NCBI GenBank assembly: GCA_902364975.1
Contig: CABJFQ010000001.1
Span: 186,001 to 250,000 of the forward strand
Length of the DNA stretch: 64,000 nucleotides
Direction: 5' to 3'
Origin: Coriobacteriaceae bacterium
GTDB lineage: Bacteria; Actinomycetota; Coriobacteriia; Coriobacteriales; Coriobacteriaceae
The notes beneath the pieces were generated by a model. It was not told where the DNA came from, did not search any database, and saw nothing but the letters and a program-made list of their open reading frames with translations. A program made the position numbers and the translations under genes. Shown piece by piece: positions 16,722 through 26,354 of this stretch (position 1 is the stretch's first letter; every line of letters starts with the position of its first letter).

Positions 16722-17387
16722 CTACCCCGCTACGCGCACGCTGGGGCACAAATCTGCCAGCGGACACTCGTCGCACTTGGGTTTGCGGGCATCGCAGATC
16801 TCGCGACCGAAGGTGATCCACTGATGGTTGACCGACTCCCAATACTCGTGCGGCAAAATCTTGAGCAGATCCTGCTCGGTCTTGAGCGGCTCCTTGGCAT
16901 GCGTCTTGGGACTCAGCATCAGGCGGTGCGCAATGCGGTTGACGTGCGTATCCACTGCGATGCCTTCCACGATGCCGTACCCCACGTTGAGTACGATGTT
17001 CGCCGTCTTGCGCCCCACGCCCGGCAGCTTGACGAGCTCCTTCATGTCGGCCGGTACCTCGCCGCCGTAATCGGCAACGATCATCTGCGCGGCCTCCACG
17101 GCGTGCTTGGCCTTACTCTTATAAAAGCCAAGCGACTTGATGGTATCGGCCACATCGGCCACGCTTGCCCCCGCCATAGCCTCGGGCGTGGGCCACTGGG
17201 AAAACAGCTTCGGCGTCACCTTGTTGACCTGCGCGTCGGTCGTCTGCGCTGAGAGCAGCACCGCGATGAGCAGCCTAAAGGGATTCTCGTGGTCCAAAAA
17301 ACACTCGACCGGGCCATAGCGACGGTTGAGGCGCTCGCACACCTCAACGGCGCGCTCGCGTTTGGCAGCATTGGTCTCGCGTGGCAT
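16722..17387 (-). CDS. nth: Endonuclease III
   Basis: A 221-residue HhH-GPD DNA glycosylase/AP lyase. The helix-hairpin-helix with catalytic Lys is LPGVGRKTANIVL. The catalytic Asp lies in VDTHVNRIA. The [4Fe-4S] loop is intact at the C-terminus (CDARKPKCDECPLADLC). It removes oxidised pyrimidines in base excision repair. The ATG at 17387 follows AAGGAGTCGTT. The intact Fe-S cluster contrasts with the MutY-like protein at 23532-24437. Confidence 0.96.
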   Translation of the reverse strand: MPRETNAAKRERAVEVCERLNRRYGPVECFLDHENPFRLLIAVLLSAQTTDAQVNKVTPKLFSQWPTPEAMAGASVADVADTIKSLGFYKSKAKHAVEAAQMIVADYGGEVPADMKELVKLPGVGRKTANIVLNVGYGIVEGIAVDTHVNRIAHRLMLSPKTHAKEPLKTEQDLLKILPHEYWESVNHQWITFGREICDARKPKCDECPLADLCPSVRVAG

Positions 17388-17450
17388 AACGACTCCTTGG
17401 CTCAACGGCACAACAAACCTATGGGCACAATTGTCCCACGTCCGAGACGC

Positions 17451-19253
<1,803 letters not shown>

Positions 19254-19334
19254 GGGCTTCCTTTCGCGTCTGACAGGGCGAAACGCCATTGTTGCACATT
19301 GGAGCACGCTTCAGACAAGTGCGATACGAAAAGC

Positions 19335-19368
19335 GGTGGGGCGCCCGCGTTTGCGCCGGTGCCCCACC
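19335..19368 (-). terminator. Terminator of rmuC
   Basis: On the minus strand GGTGGGGC pairs with GCCCCACC and is followed by GCTTTTCG. It begins 12 bp past the rmuC stop. Confidence 0.65.
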
Positions 19369-19380
19369 GTCTTGTTGCAA

Positions 19381-20736
19381 TTAGTCCTCGTCTTCTTGGT
19401 CTGTGGGAAGGTCCGCGGACTCCAAGCCCAAAATCTCGTCGGCCTCCCGCGCGTCTTCCAGCGCGTCGATGTCCTTGAGCTTGCGCTCCATGACGTTGGT
19501 GCGCATGGTGATGATGCCCTCGACCGTTTTGCCCGCGGTCTCGATCTGCTGCTGGGCGCGGCGCAGCGCCGCCTGATAGCGCGGCAGCTCAGCCTTGACG
19601 GCGGAGAGCACGCGCAGTACGTCGTCGGTACGTTTTTGCAGCCTAAACGTCTGGTAGCTCATCTGCAGGCTGTTGAGAATGGCGGCCATGGTGCTGGGAC
19701 CGGCTACGTTGACGTGATAGTCGCGGCCCAGGGTCTCGATAAGCCCGGGGCGGCTGACGACCTCGGCGTACAGTCCCTCAAACGGCACGAACATGATGCC
19801 AAAGTTGGTCGTTGTCGGCACACTCAGGTACTTTTCGCAGATGTCTTTAGCCTCGCGCTTGACCATGGTGTCGAGCGTCTTGCGCGCAGCCGCCACGGCC
19901 TCCGCATCGCCCGACTCCTGCGCGTCGAGCAGGTGCTCGTACGCGTCGCCCGGAAACTTGGAGTCGATCGGCAGCAGCACGGGATCGCCCTCGTCCACCG
20001 GCAGCTTGACGGCAAACTCAACGCGCTCCGAGGCGCCGGGCTTGGTGGCGACGTTTTCCAGATACTGGTCGGGTGTGAGGATGTCCGCCAGGATTGCACC
20101 CAGCTGCACCTCGCCCAAAATGCCACGCGCCTTGACGTTGCCCAGCACGCGCTTAAGGTCGCCCACGCCGGTGGCGATAGATTGCATATCGCCCAGACCC
20201 TTGTACACGGCCTCGAGCTGGTCGCTCACCTGCTTAAACGATGCCGACAGTCGGTCGTTGAGCGTGCGAGAGAGCTTCTCGTCCACCGTCGCACGCATCT
20301 GATCGAGCTGCACGTTGTTGTCTTTGCGGATGGCGCCCAGCTGGGCATCGACCGTCTCGCGCACCTTGTCCAGGCGATGCTCGATGCCCTCGCGGTTGGC
20401 GCCGAGCTGTTGGGCCGTCTCGCGGCGCAGGTCATCCATACGGTCGCCGGCCTGCGAGAACTCTCGCGCGATGGTCAGGTAGCGTTGCTGCTCCACGGCC
20501 GCATCGGTCGTCTGCTGCTGCGCGATGGCGTTTGCCGTGCGGCGGGTTTCTGTCAGCGCGACGTTCAGGGCATCGAGCGCGCTGTTGGCCTGCTCGAGTG
20601 CCGCGAGCGTTTCCGCTTCGTTGCCGCCACGCTCTCGCAACTCGGCACGAAGGCCCTTAAGCTGCAGGGCGCAGACCGCAGCAACTCCCACCGCCACCAA
20701 GGCAATCACAACAAGCGCAATATCAATAGCAGACAT
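19381..20736 (-). CDS. rmuC: DNA recombination protein RmuC
   Basis: A 451-residue protein. An N-terminal membrane anchor (IALVVIALVAVGVAAVCAL) is followed by a long heptad-rich coiled coil (about 25-180) and the conserved RmuC nuclease-like domain (GILGEVQLGAILADIL, VELVVKLP-type segment, LPIDSKFPGDAYEHLL, TTNFGIMFVPFEGLYAEV). RmuC limits DNA inversions and, in some species, cuts trapped DNA-protein structures. The ATG at 20736 follows GGCGGAG. The C-terminus is acidic. Confidence 0.94.
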   Translation of the reverse strand: MSAIDIALVVIALVAVGVAAVCALQLKGLRAELRERGGNEAETLAALEQANSALDALNVALTETRRTANAIAQQQTTDAAVEQQRYLTIAREFSQAGDRMDDLRRETAQQLGANREGIEHRLDKVRETVDAQLGAIRKDNNVQLDQMRATVDEKLSRTLNDRLSASFKQVSDQLEAVYKGLGDMQSIATGVGDLKRVLGNVKARGILGEVQLGAILADILTPDQYLENVATKPGASERVEFAVKLPVDEGDPVLLPIDSKFPGDAYEHLLDAQESGDAEAVAAARKTLDTMVKREAKDICEKYLSVPTTTNFGIMFVPFEGLYAEVVSRPGLIETLGRDYHVNVAGPSTMAAILNSLQMSYQTFRLQKRTDDVLRVLSAVKAELPRYQAALRRAQQQIETAGKTVEGIITMRTNVMERKLKDIDALEDAREADEILGLESADLPTDQEDED

Positions 20737-20787
20737 AGACTCCGCCCAACAAACCCAATCGATTATCAATCAAAACCGCGATCAATC

Positions 20788-21351
20788 TTACCCCGCCACA
20801 CGCACCGGGCGCCCGGCCCCTTCTTGGGTGCTTCTCTCCTCCGCATATTCCATAATGCGACGCGCTGTCTTCCTGCTCACCTTCGAGTCATCACCGGCTA
20901 AGTATGCGTACACGTTTCCCTTATTCAGATTCAAATCGCGGCAGAGACCGTAGCGCGTTACACCCGATTCCTCCAATGCTTTAAGTGTTCTCTTTCTCAT
21001 CAGGGCGTTCACCCTTCTGTCGGCCGCTGGCTTTTCTTTCACCCCTCTATACGCACGCCAAACGTTGGCGTAACGATTGGGGAGCTTATCCTCGGAGCAT
21101 AGAGATGCCAGGCTACTCGCTTGGCCATACAGAGACAAAACACCTCGATAGCCCTCTTCCATCCACGAGCCCTCGGATAAACCCAGAACGTATTCGGCCT
21201 TACCCTGCGCCAAAGCGAGCAAAAACAGAGGCTCCGCCACACGCGGCTCAACCGTTGTTGCCTGCTTTACAAGCTTCCTAAAACTCAGCGACTGCTGTCC
21301 GGACAGCTCTCGGCAATAGCCTTTCAAAAATCCCTCAAAAGTCAGATTCAA
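20788..21351 (-). CDS. Putative HTH-containing partner of the adjacent nucleotidyltransferase
   Basis: A 187-residue protein I cannot assign to a named family. The C-terminal ~70 residues look like a helix-turn-helix (KRTLKALEESGVTRYGLCRDLNLNKGNVYAYLAGDDSKVSRKTARRIMEY). The N-terminal part is helical with an FRKLVKQATTVEPRVAEPLFLLAL segment. The TTG start at 21351 has a strong AAAGGAGG site and overlaps the stop of the upstream gene (TTGA). The pairing with a GGSA/DID nucleotidyltransferase gives it the look of the antitoxin/regulator half of a two-gene module. That role is inference. Confidence 0.7.
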   Translation of the reverse strand: MNLTFEGFLKGYCRELSGQQSLSFRKLVKQATTVEPRVAEPLFLLALAQGKAEYVLGLSEGSWMEEGYRGVLSLYGQASSLASLCSEDKLPNRYANVWRAYRGVKEKPAADRRVNALMRKRTLKALEESGVTRYGLCRDLNLNKGNVYAYLAGDDSKVSRKTARRIMEYAEERSTQEGAGRPVRVAG

Positions 21352-21878
21352 CCGAGCACCTCCTTTTTGTATTGCCTGTATGCACAGACCATCTCTTGAT
21401 AACTCCGCTCTGAAGGCGACGAGGCCAACGCCTCTCCTTCATCGAATATAAGCCGCTCGAGCAGATCCCAATCAAGTCGGTCGATAAATGTTCGACTATG
21501 GAGGTCGACGATGTCGTTCGGACGATAGGCATAAAGCTTCATCACCGCCAGATCCTCCAAAGATGGCGTAAAGTACCTGATAAAATGCGCCCCGATCTCC
21601 AATGGGATCAGTCGATCTTCGTAATTGAATGGCATCTGGTTGCAATATGCCACTACCATGCCATTCACCTCGGGGTATCGAGCTATGATCTCGCGGAGGC
21701 ACCTGTCTGCCTCAAACACATCAATGTCATGTGTAACCGACCGATTCGTCACATCGTTTAGCATGAAGGCGCTTCCTCCCACCAATACAACGCTCGGCCT
21801 ATCGTCTCTTGGACCTATTTCCAGCTCCGCCTCTTCGTCAATATCCAAAAGAGTCTGCTCTAAATCCTGCTTATACAT
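21348..21878 (-). CDS. DUF6036-like nucleotidyltransferase-fold protein
   Basis: A 176-residue protein with VVLVGGSAFMLND followed by THDIDVFEADRC. This is the GGSA...DxD pattern of the minimal nucleotidyltransferase superfamily (DUF6036/AbiEii-like). The mid segment PLEIGAHFIRYFTPSLEDLAVMKLYAYRPNDIVDL is also typical, where K and D residues complete the active site. Members act as toxins or modify tRNA/proteins with nucleotides. It is upstream of, and translationally coupled to, the 20788-21351 gene. GC content appears lower than in the neighbours, which is consistent with transfer. Confidence 0.72.
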   Translation of the reverse strand: MYKQDLEQTLLDIDEEAELEIGPRDDRPSVVLVGGSAFMLNDVTNRSVTHDIDVFEADRCLREIIARYPEVNGMVVAYCNQMPFNYEDRLIPLEIGAHFIRYFTPSLEDLAVMKLYAYRPNDIVDLHSRTFIDRLDWDLLERLIFDEGEALASSPSERSYQEMVCAYRQYKKEVLG

Positions 21879-22001
21879 AGCAAATCCTATTATTATTCAT
21901 CTTCAATAATACTATTCAGTCGCACGACAGGACCCACAGGATGCAAGAATCCTACTCGTGGCGAGAATCCCTACACCCTAGAAGTCCTAATGTGACAAAC
22001 G

Positions 22002-22436
22002 CTAACTCTCCCAGCCGGCGCGGATGGTTGTTATGACGTCACCTAAGCGCTGGCCTAGGGCCGCTAGATGCTGGAGCACCTCGTTGGGCGATGCACCGTT
22101 GAGGATGCACGTGAGGGCATACGACGCCAGAAAGATGGCCGCAAGCCCCAACGGGATGAGCACGATCATCGCCAACGTACGCAGGCGCTGGGCCCAGCGA
22201 CGGCGACGCGCACGATGCTTGTCGAACGCGAGCTCCTGCGCATATGAATCTTGCTGTACGGAATAGGCCTCTGGCGCCGATTCACACCCGGGCACAGCTG
22301 CAGGTACAGCAGCGGGCACGACGTTTTGCACGGGCGCCTGGTTGGCAACCCCTTGCATTTGCATCTCCATGAGTCGTTGCTGCTGACGCAGCATGCGCTC
22401 AGCTTGTTGCTGCGGAGTCTCAAGAAACAGATCCAT
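22002..22436 (-). CDS. Hypothetical single-pass membrane protein
   Basis: A 144-residue protein of unknown family. It has a Gln-rich amphipathic N-terminus (QQQAERMLRQQQRLMEMQMQ), a Pro/Ala/Val linker, a basic stop-transfer stretch (HRARRRRWAQRLR), one hydrophobic helix (MIVLIPLGLAAIFLASYALT) and a short C-terminal tail. The N-terminus is probably cytoplasmic. The ATG at 22436 follows TTGGAGGCCAGC. No neighbour suggests a function. Confidence 0.6.
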   Translation of the reverse strand: MDLFLETPQQQAERMLRQQQRLMEMQMQGVANQAPVQNVVPAAVPAAVPGCESAPEAYSVQQDSYAQELAFDKHRARRRRWAQRLRTLAMIVLIPLGLAAIFLASYALTCILNGASPNEVLQHLAALGQRLGDVITTIRAGWES

Positions 22437-22693
22437 GCTGGCCTCCAAAATCGGAGCATTCGACGCTTACGACCAGCATCCCGCACCGCCATGACCGCGA
22501 CAACGCAATCGCCGGCAATAGCCACAAAGTTTCTTTTGCTCAAAAGCTGTCGAAAAGCTCAACAACTCCCCTACCAGCACTTTCTCTGAGCTTTTTTCGC
22601 CAACAATCTTTTGGCCTTCCACCCTTACGCCAACTGACCAAAATCTAACCAATAGCTTGACGAAAATTGTGGAGACCAGGACCCCACAAAAAC

Positions 22694-22718
22694 GTGCCGC
22701 CCCAAAAAGGGGCGGCAC
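22694..22718 (+). terminator. Strong hairpin terminator
   Basis: A 10-bp perfect stem GTGCCGCCCC / GGGGCGGCAC with an AAAAA loop is followed by ACAACCTTTTTT on the plus strand. No plus-strand gene precedes it nearby, so its partner transcript is unclear. The 22437-22877 gap otherwise holds only the inverted repeat at 22770. Confidence 0.6.
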
Positions 22719-22769
22719 ACAACCTTTTTTATCAGCTTTTCTGTATCGAGCACGCGACGACCCAACGCC

Positions 22770-22857
22770 GGAGCGCAAGGCGGGGAAATACCTTTGCCTC
22801 GCGCGACTCTGCGAAGCCGTGAGCGAGAGGGAAAGGTATTTCCCCGCCCTGCGCTCC
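22770..22857. repeat. 31-bp-arm inverted repeat
   Basis: The arm at 22770-22800 (starting GGAGCGCAAGGCGGGGAAAT) pairs with 22827-22857 with two mismatches across a 26-bp loop. It sits 20 bp after the rubrerythrin stop and could act as a 3' stabiliser or a bidirectional terminator. There is no T-run. Confidence 0.7.
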
Positions 22858-22877
22858 GCAGCAGCCAGCGCCAAGCG

Positions 22878-23417
22878 CTAGTAGTTCACCACCTGCTCCT
22901 CAAAGTACGCCTTGGGGTGGTTACACACCGGGCACACCTCAGGTGCCTCGGCACCAACGTGCAGATGTCCGCAGTTCAGGCACTTCCACACCTTTACGCC
23001 CTCGCGCTCAAACACCTCGCCCGACTCAATGCGCTCGACGAGCTTGTTGTAGCGCTCCTCGTGGGCCTTCTCGACGGCGGCGACACCACGGAACTTTGCG
23101 GCAATCTCGGCAAAGCCCTCTTCCTCGGCGGTCTTGGCAAACTCGTCGTACATCGTGGTCCACTCGTAGTTCTCACCCGCGGCGGCATCGCGCAGATTGT
23201 CCAGGGTATCGGGGACGGCGCCATCGTGCAGATACTTAAACCACAGTTTGGCGTGCTCGGACTCGTTGCCAGCCGTCTCGGCAAAGATGTTCGAGATCTG
23301 AACGTAGCCGTCCTTCTTTGCCTTGGAGGCATAGTAGCGATACTTGGTGTGTGCCTGGGACTCACCGGCAAAAGCGGTCTCGAGGTTCTTCTTGGTTTGG
23401 GAATTCTCAAAATCCAT
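22878..23417 (-). CDS. rbr: Rubrerythrin
   Basis: A 179-residue rubrerythrin. The N-terminal ferritin-like di-iron domain carries the usual Glu/His ligands (for example [25 protein letters not shown] and EKAHEERY). The C-terminal rubredoxin domain has [10 protein letters not shown] and [13 protein letters not shown]. It reduces hydrogen peroxide in the cytoplasm of anaerobes with electrons from rubredoxin or ferredoxin. The ATG at 23417 follows AAGGGAAG. It stands alone, as is common. Confidence 0.97.
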   Translation of the reverse strand: MDFENSQTKKNLETAFAGESQAHTKYRYYASKAKKDGYVQISNIFAETAGNESEHAKLWFKYLHDGAVPDTLDNLRDAAAGENYEWTTMYDEFAKTAEEEGFAEIAAKFRGVAAVEKAHEERYNKLVERIESGEVFEREGVKVWKCLNCGHLHVGAEAPEVCPVCNHPKAYFEEQVVNY

Positions 23418-23531
23418 AGGTGTACTTCCCTTCAACGCATGCCGCCCGTAGGCTTCGAGCGGCCTCGTCTTTAGGATGCCCTCATGTCGGAAATCTAAAC
23501 CTTACAATCCTGTTCTTCAGATTTCCACGGG

Positions 23532-24437
23532 CTAAATGCTCAGCCAGCGATCGCCCTCGGCTCGGCAAAAGCCCTCACGCTCCAGGTCGGCCAGAATGCC
23601 CGCGACAAGCTCGCGCTCGACCGGCCCGCGCCCAGCCGCCGCTTCCATATCGTTAACGCCCACCACGGCATCAGCAAGCGTAATCCCCGCCGGTTGGCCA
23701 TCGCGCGCTGCCAGCAACATGCGCACGATATGCGCGCGCTTTTGGCGACGTGAGCCCTCAAACTTTGATTGACGGCTATAGCCCGCCGAGCGCCTGGACG
23801 GATTGGGCAACGTCTTTTTTAGATATGCGCCGTAATCCAGCAACGCGTAATACCACGCGCGCGGCGTGTCGGCATCATCGAGCGGCACGGCAAAGGGAGC
23901 GATCTCGTCGGTCGCCGCACCGGGGACCGCCGGACAGGCCGCCTGAATCAGCGGCACCAGCTCGCGGTCGGGAACAGCCGGTACATCGGGAAAGAAGTGA
24001 TGCAGAAAGACCGTGCGCACGTTGGTCTCCAGATACACGCCTGGAAGGTCAAACGCAAACGACCGGATACCTTGCGCCGTTGCCGGGCCAATACCAGGCA
24101 GAGCGACCAAGTCACGCGTCTCACGCGGAAACTCACCGTCCCAGTCCTCCACAACGCGCTGAGCGGCCTTGTGGAGCGCCAGAGCGCGTCGGTTGTAGCC
24201 CATGCCCTGCCAAGCGTCCAAAACATCGGAAGGCGCGGCTTGGGCAAGCGCCTGCACGGTCGGAAAGCGATCGAGCCACGCCGGCATACGCGTCTCCACG
24301 CGTGGCACCTGTGTTTGCTGCAACATGACCTCGGAAAGCCAAATGATGTACGGATCGCGCGTGCGGCGCCACGGAAGGTCGCGATAACGCAGGACCCCTT
24401 CCGAACGAATCATCGAACGAAAGGGGTCCTGAATCAT
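23532..24437 (-). CDS. MutY-like adenine glycosylase lacking the Fe-S cluster
   Basis: A 301-residue HhH-GPD protein. The MutY N-terminal segment is clear (WRRTRDPYIIWLSEVMLQQTQVPRV, with the catalytic Glu of LSEVMLQQT). The helix-hairpin-helix is LPGIGPATAQGIRSFAF. The position of the conserved catalytic Asp is Glu (YLETNVRTVF). The C-x6-C-x2-C-x5-C cluster expected after GAYLKK is absent, replaced by PNPSRRSAGYSRQSK. The C-terminal region is short and not an obvious NUDIX-like domain. It therefore belongs to a cluster-less group, and its substrate should not be assumed to be A:8-oxoG. The ATG follows AAGGAG. Confidence 0.8.
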   Translation of the reverse strand: MIQDPFRSMIRSEGVLRYRDLPWRRTRDPYIIWLSEVMLQQTQVPRVETRMPAWLDRFPTVQALAQAAPSDVLDAWQGMGYNRRALALHKAAQRVVEDWDGEFPRETRDLVALPGIGPATAQGIRSFAFDLPGVYLETNVRTVFLHHFFPDVPAVPDRELVPLIQAACPAVPGAATDEIAPFAVPLDDADTPRAWYYALLDYGAYLKKTLPNPSRRSAGYSRQSKFEGSRRQKRAHIVRMLLAARDGQPAGITLADAVVGVNDMEAAAGRGPVERELVAGILADLEREGFCRAEGDRWLSI

Positions 24438-24458
24438 ATCTATGCTCCTTATGCGGCG

Positions 24459-24944
24459 CTATTCCTCCCGGCAAGCGCACGCGCAGGTGGCGTACTCGGG
24501 AAACGCTTCGCGGTCGGCGAATTTGGGATCGACGGCCGGGAACTGGCGGTGAGCGACGATGTCGCCGAGCGAAACGGAATCGAGGTAATCGCGCATCAAC
24601 GCTTGAGCTCCGGCCCACAGGGGATGATAGCAGCACGTGCCCATGCGTGCACAGTCGCCATCGGGTGCGGTGCAATCATTCATAACCATAGGGCCCTGAA
24701 CGGCCTCGACGACCTGGCGGATGGTGACGTCGTCCGGACTGACCTTGAGACGCATGCCACCGTGGACGCCACGCAGGCTCTCCACAATACCGGCCTGGAC
24801 CAAACCGTGCTGAATCGAGCGGGCAAACGAATACGGAACATTGACCTCTTCGGCAGCGGTGCGAACAGAAAGCAAACGCTCCGGATCCTCGGCAAGCATC
24901 GCCAGCATACGAAGGGCGTAATCAGTCTTCCTCGATATGTCCAT
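24459..24944 (-). CDS. Rrf2-family transcriptional regulator
   Basis: A 161-residue Rrf2 protein beginning MDISRKTDYALRMLAMLAE, with the winged-helix SVRTAAEEVNVPYSFARSIQHGLVQAGIVESLRGVHGGM. A Cys-rich loop (NDCTAPDGDCARMGTCCYH) occupies the position where IscR/NsrR members bind an Fe-S cluster. The C-terminus has another CACAC cluster. It is probably a redox/Fe-S or nitrosative-stress sensor. The ATG at 24944 follows AAAGGGG. It ends 22 bp before the MutY-like gene and may be cotranscribed with it. Confidence 0.92.
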   Translation of the reverse strand: MDISRKTDYALRMLAMLAEDPERLLSVRTAAEEVNVPYSFARSIQHGLVQAGIVESLRGVHGGMRLKVSPDDVTIRQVVEAVQGPMVMNDCTAPDGDCARMGTCCYHPLWAGAQALMRDYLDSVSLGDIVAHRQFPAVDPKFADREAFPEYATCACACREE

Positions 24945-25266
24945 TTTTCCCCTTTCAAGGAATACGAACAGCTCGAACGAGCTCCGGGGCCGAGCTTGTG
25001 TCGAGACGCTAAATGACCGCAGGACATCCAAATGGTAAATCGGATATCCACTGAGTGCCGCGCTTGGAGCGAAATGCATCAGATGCGGCCTACAGTGCAA
25101 TTTAGTATAACCTAACCCCCTGTCTCGTTGAACAGGTGTTGCGCAACAAAGCTGTTGTTCAGACAGATAGACTTATTAGATTTTACTTGCGTTCCCGAAG
25201 GCGCGGGGATTCTGGGCAAAGATGCATCAGGGCGATCGTTCTATCGAAACAAAGTGTATCAAACGC

Positions 25267-25294
25267 AAAAAGCCACGTCCGAAGACGTGGCTTT
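25267..25294 (-). terminator. Terminator after tRNA-Asp
   Basis: An 11-bp perfect stem AAAGCCACGTC / GACGTGGCTTT with a UUCG-type loop, followed on the minus strand by TTTTTGCG. It lies 9 bp past the tRNA CCA end. Confidence 0.85.
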
Positions 25295-25302
25295 AATTGC
25301 GT

Positions 25303-25380
<78 letters not shown>

Positions 25381-25488
25381 AGGCAGACGTTCGCGTTTGT
25401 TTCCGCTCGCGTGCGCTGCGGGGATTAGTATACACAGAAGTCTGTCCGGCGCGCAACAACTTTTTTGAAAAAATTTTTCGGTCCCTCC

Positions 25489-25631
25489 GGGAGGGTCTCC
25501 GGGGCTGGGGGCGGGGGTTAAGTTTGCTGCTCTACAGTCCTGCGCAAGACGGAAAGCACATTAAGTGCTTTCCTTTGCGTGCGGAACTCGCGACAAACTT
25601 AACCCCCGCCCCCAGCCCCGGAGACCCTCCC
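25489..25631. repeat. Very long inverted repeat (38-bp perfect arms)
   Basis: The arm at 25489-25526 (starting GGGAGGGTCTCCGGGGCTGG) is exactly complementary to 25594-25631. The 67-bp loop contains a second perfect hairpin, GGAAAGCAC-ATTAA-GTGCTTTCC (25551-25573). No gene is seen between the tRNA and the phosphodiesterase gene other than this structure and the terminator at 25749. Confidence 0.85.
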
Positions 25632-25748
25632 TGCCGTCACTTTCTTCAACCAGTTTTGCGGGCGTGCGCCGCTGCGCGGCTAGCCCGCGTGTTCCTCGGC
25701 GGGGGTGGTCTGATTGTTCTGGTTGGACTTCTTACTTTGGCTCAAAGA

Positions 25749-25782
25749 AAAACGGGAGATGCCTTGTGCATCCCCCGTTTTT
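25749..25782 (-). terminator. Terminator of the phosphodiesterase gene
   Basis: The stem AAACGGG.GATGC / GCATC.CCGTTT with flanking A and T runs on either side can act in both directions. It lies just downstream of the stop at 25790. Confidence 0.75.
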
Positions 25783-25789
25783 GTTGCGG

Positions 25790-26257
25790 TTAGTCTAGGT
25801 CAATAAACTTGGTACTTATGACATGGCCGTCTTTTACTAGCATTCTGGCCATAGTGGGGCCTCGGCTGCCTCTGGGGTAGCTGGCGCTGCCCGGGTTGAG
25901 GACTAGGCAGCGGCCCACCTGGGCTTCTTTGGTTACGTGGGTGTGGCCGTTGATGGCTACGTCTACGGATCCCACCGGAAGGTCTTCGCGGTAATGGGCT
26001 ACGGCGAATTTGAGGCCTTCGTAGGTAAAGAGCGCAAGACGGTCTACATCGGGACCGTAGTCGCGGTAGTAATCGTTGTTGCCCAAGACGGCCCGCACGG
26101 GGGCGATGGTGCATAGGTGCTCGTAGTCCATCTCTGACGTAAGGTCGCCGGCGTGGATGATCAGATCTGCGCCCTCAAGCTCATCCAAGAGCGCAGGCGA
26201 TAAATAGCCGTGGGTGTCCGAGATGATGTCGATACGCTTGGCGCTTGCACTGTTCAT
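25790..26257 (-). CDS. YfcE/MJ0936-type metallophosphoesterase
   Basis: A 155-residue calcineurin-like phosphoesterase with all metal-binding motifs: IISDTHG, IIHAGDLTS, VLGNNDYY and INGHTHVT. Small YfcE-type enzymes hydrolyse phosphodiesters using Mn or similar metals in the cytoplasm. The ATG at 26257 follows GGAAGGGATCCC. It is a single-gene unit between two terminators. Confidence 0.92.
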   Translation of the reverse strand: MNSASAKRIDIISDTHGYLSPALLDELEGADLIIHAGDLTSEMDYEHLCTIAPVRAVLGNNDYYRDYGPDVDRLALFTYEGLKFAVAHYREDLPVGSVDVAINGHTHVTKEAQVGRCLVLNPGSASYPRGSRGPTMARMLVKDGHVISTKFIDLD

Positions 26258-26298
26258 GGGATCCCTTCCGCAAAAAAACGATTCGGCAGATACATACA

Positions 26299-26348
26299 AA
26301 AAAGGCCCCACGGCCCCGCAGACGATGGGTCTACAGGGCTGCGGGGCC
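26299..26348 (-). terminator. Terminator of the first LytTR operon
   Basis: On the minus strand GGCCCCGCAG pairs with CTGCGGGGCC and is followed by GTGGGGCCTTTTTT. It lies just past the LytTR stop at 26355. Confidence 0.8.
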
Positions 26349-26354
26349 AGTGTG

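Noticed and set aside
14032..16824. 930-codon plus-strand open frame opposite mfd
   Set aside because: Shadow frame rich in His, Arg and Ala with no motif; Mfd on the minus strand is certain.
22467..22874. 135-codon minus-strand frame between the hypothetical membrane gene and rubrerythrin
   Set aside because: It runs through the long inverted repeat and a terminator and has no ribosome site or domain.
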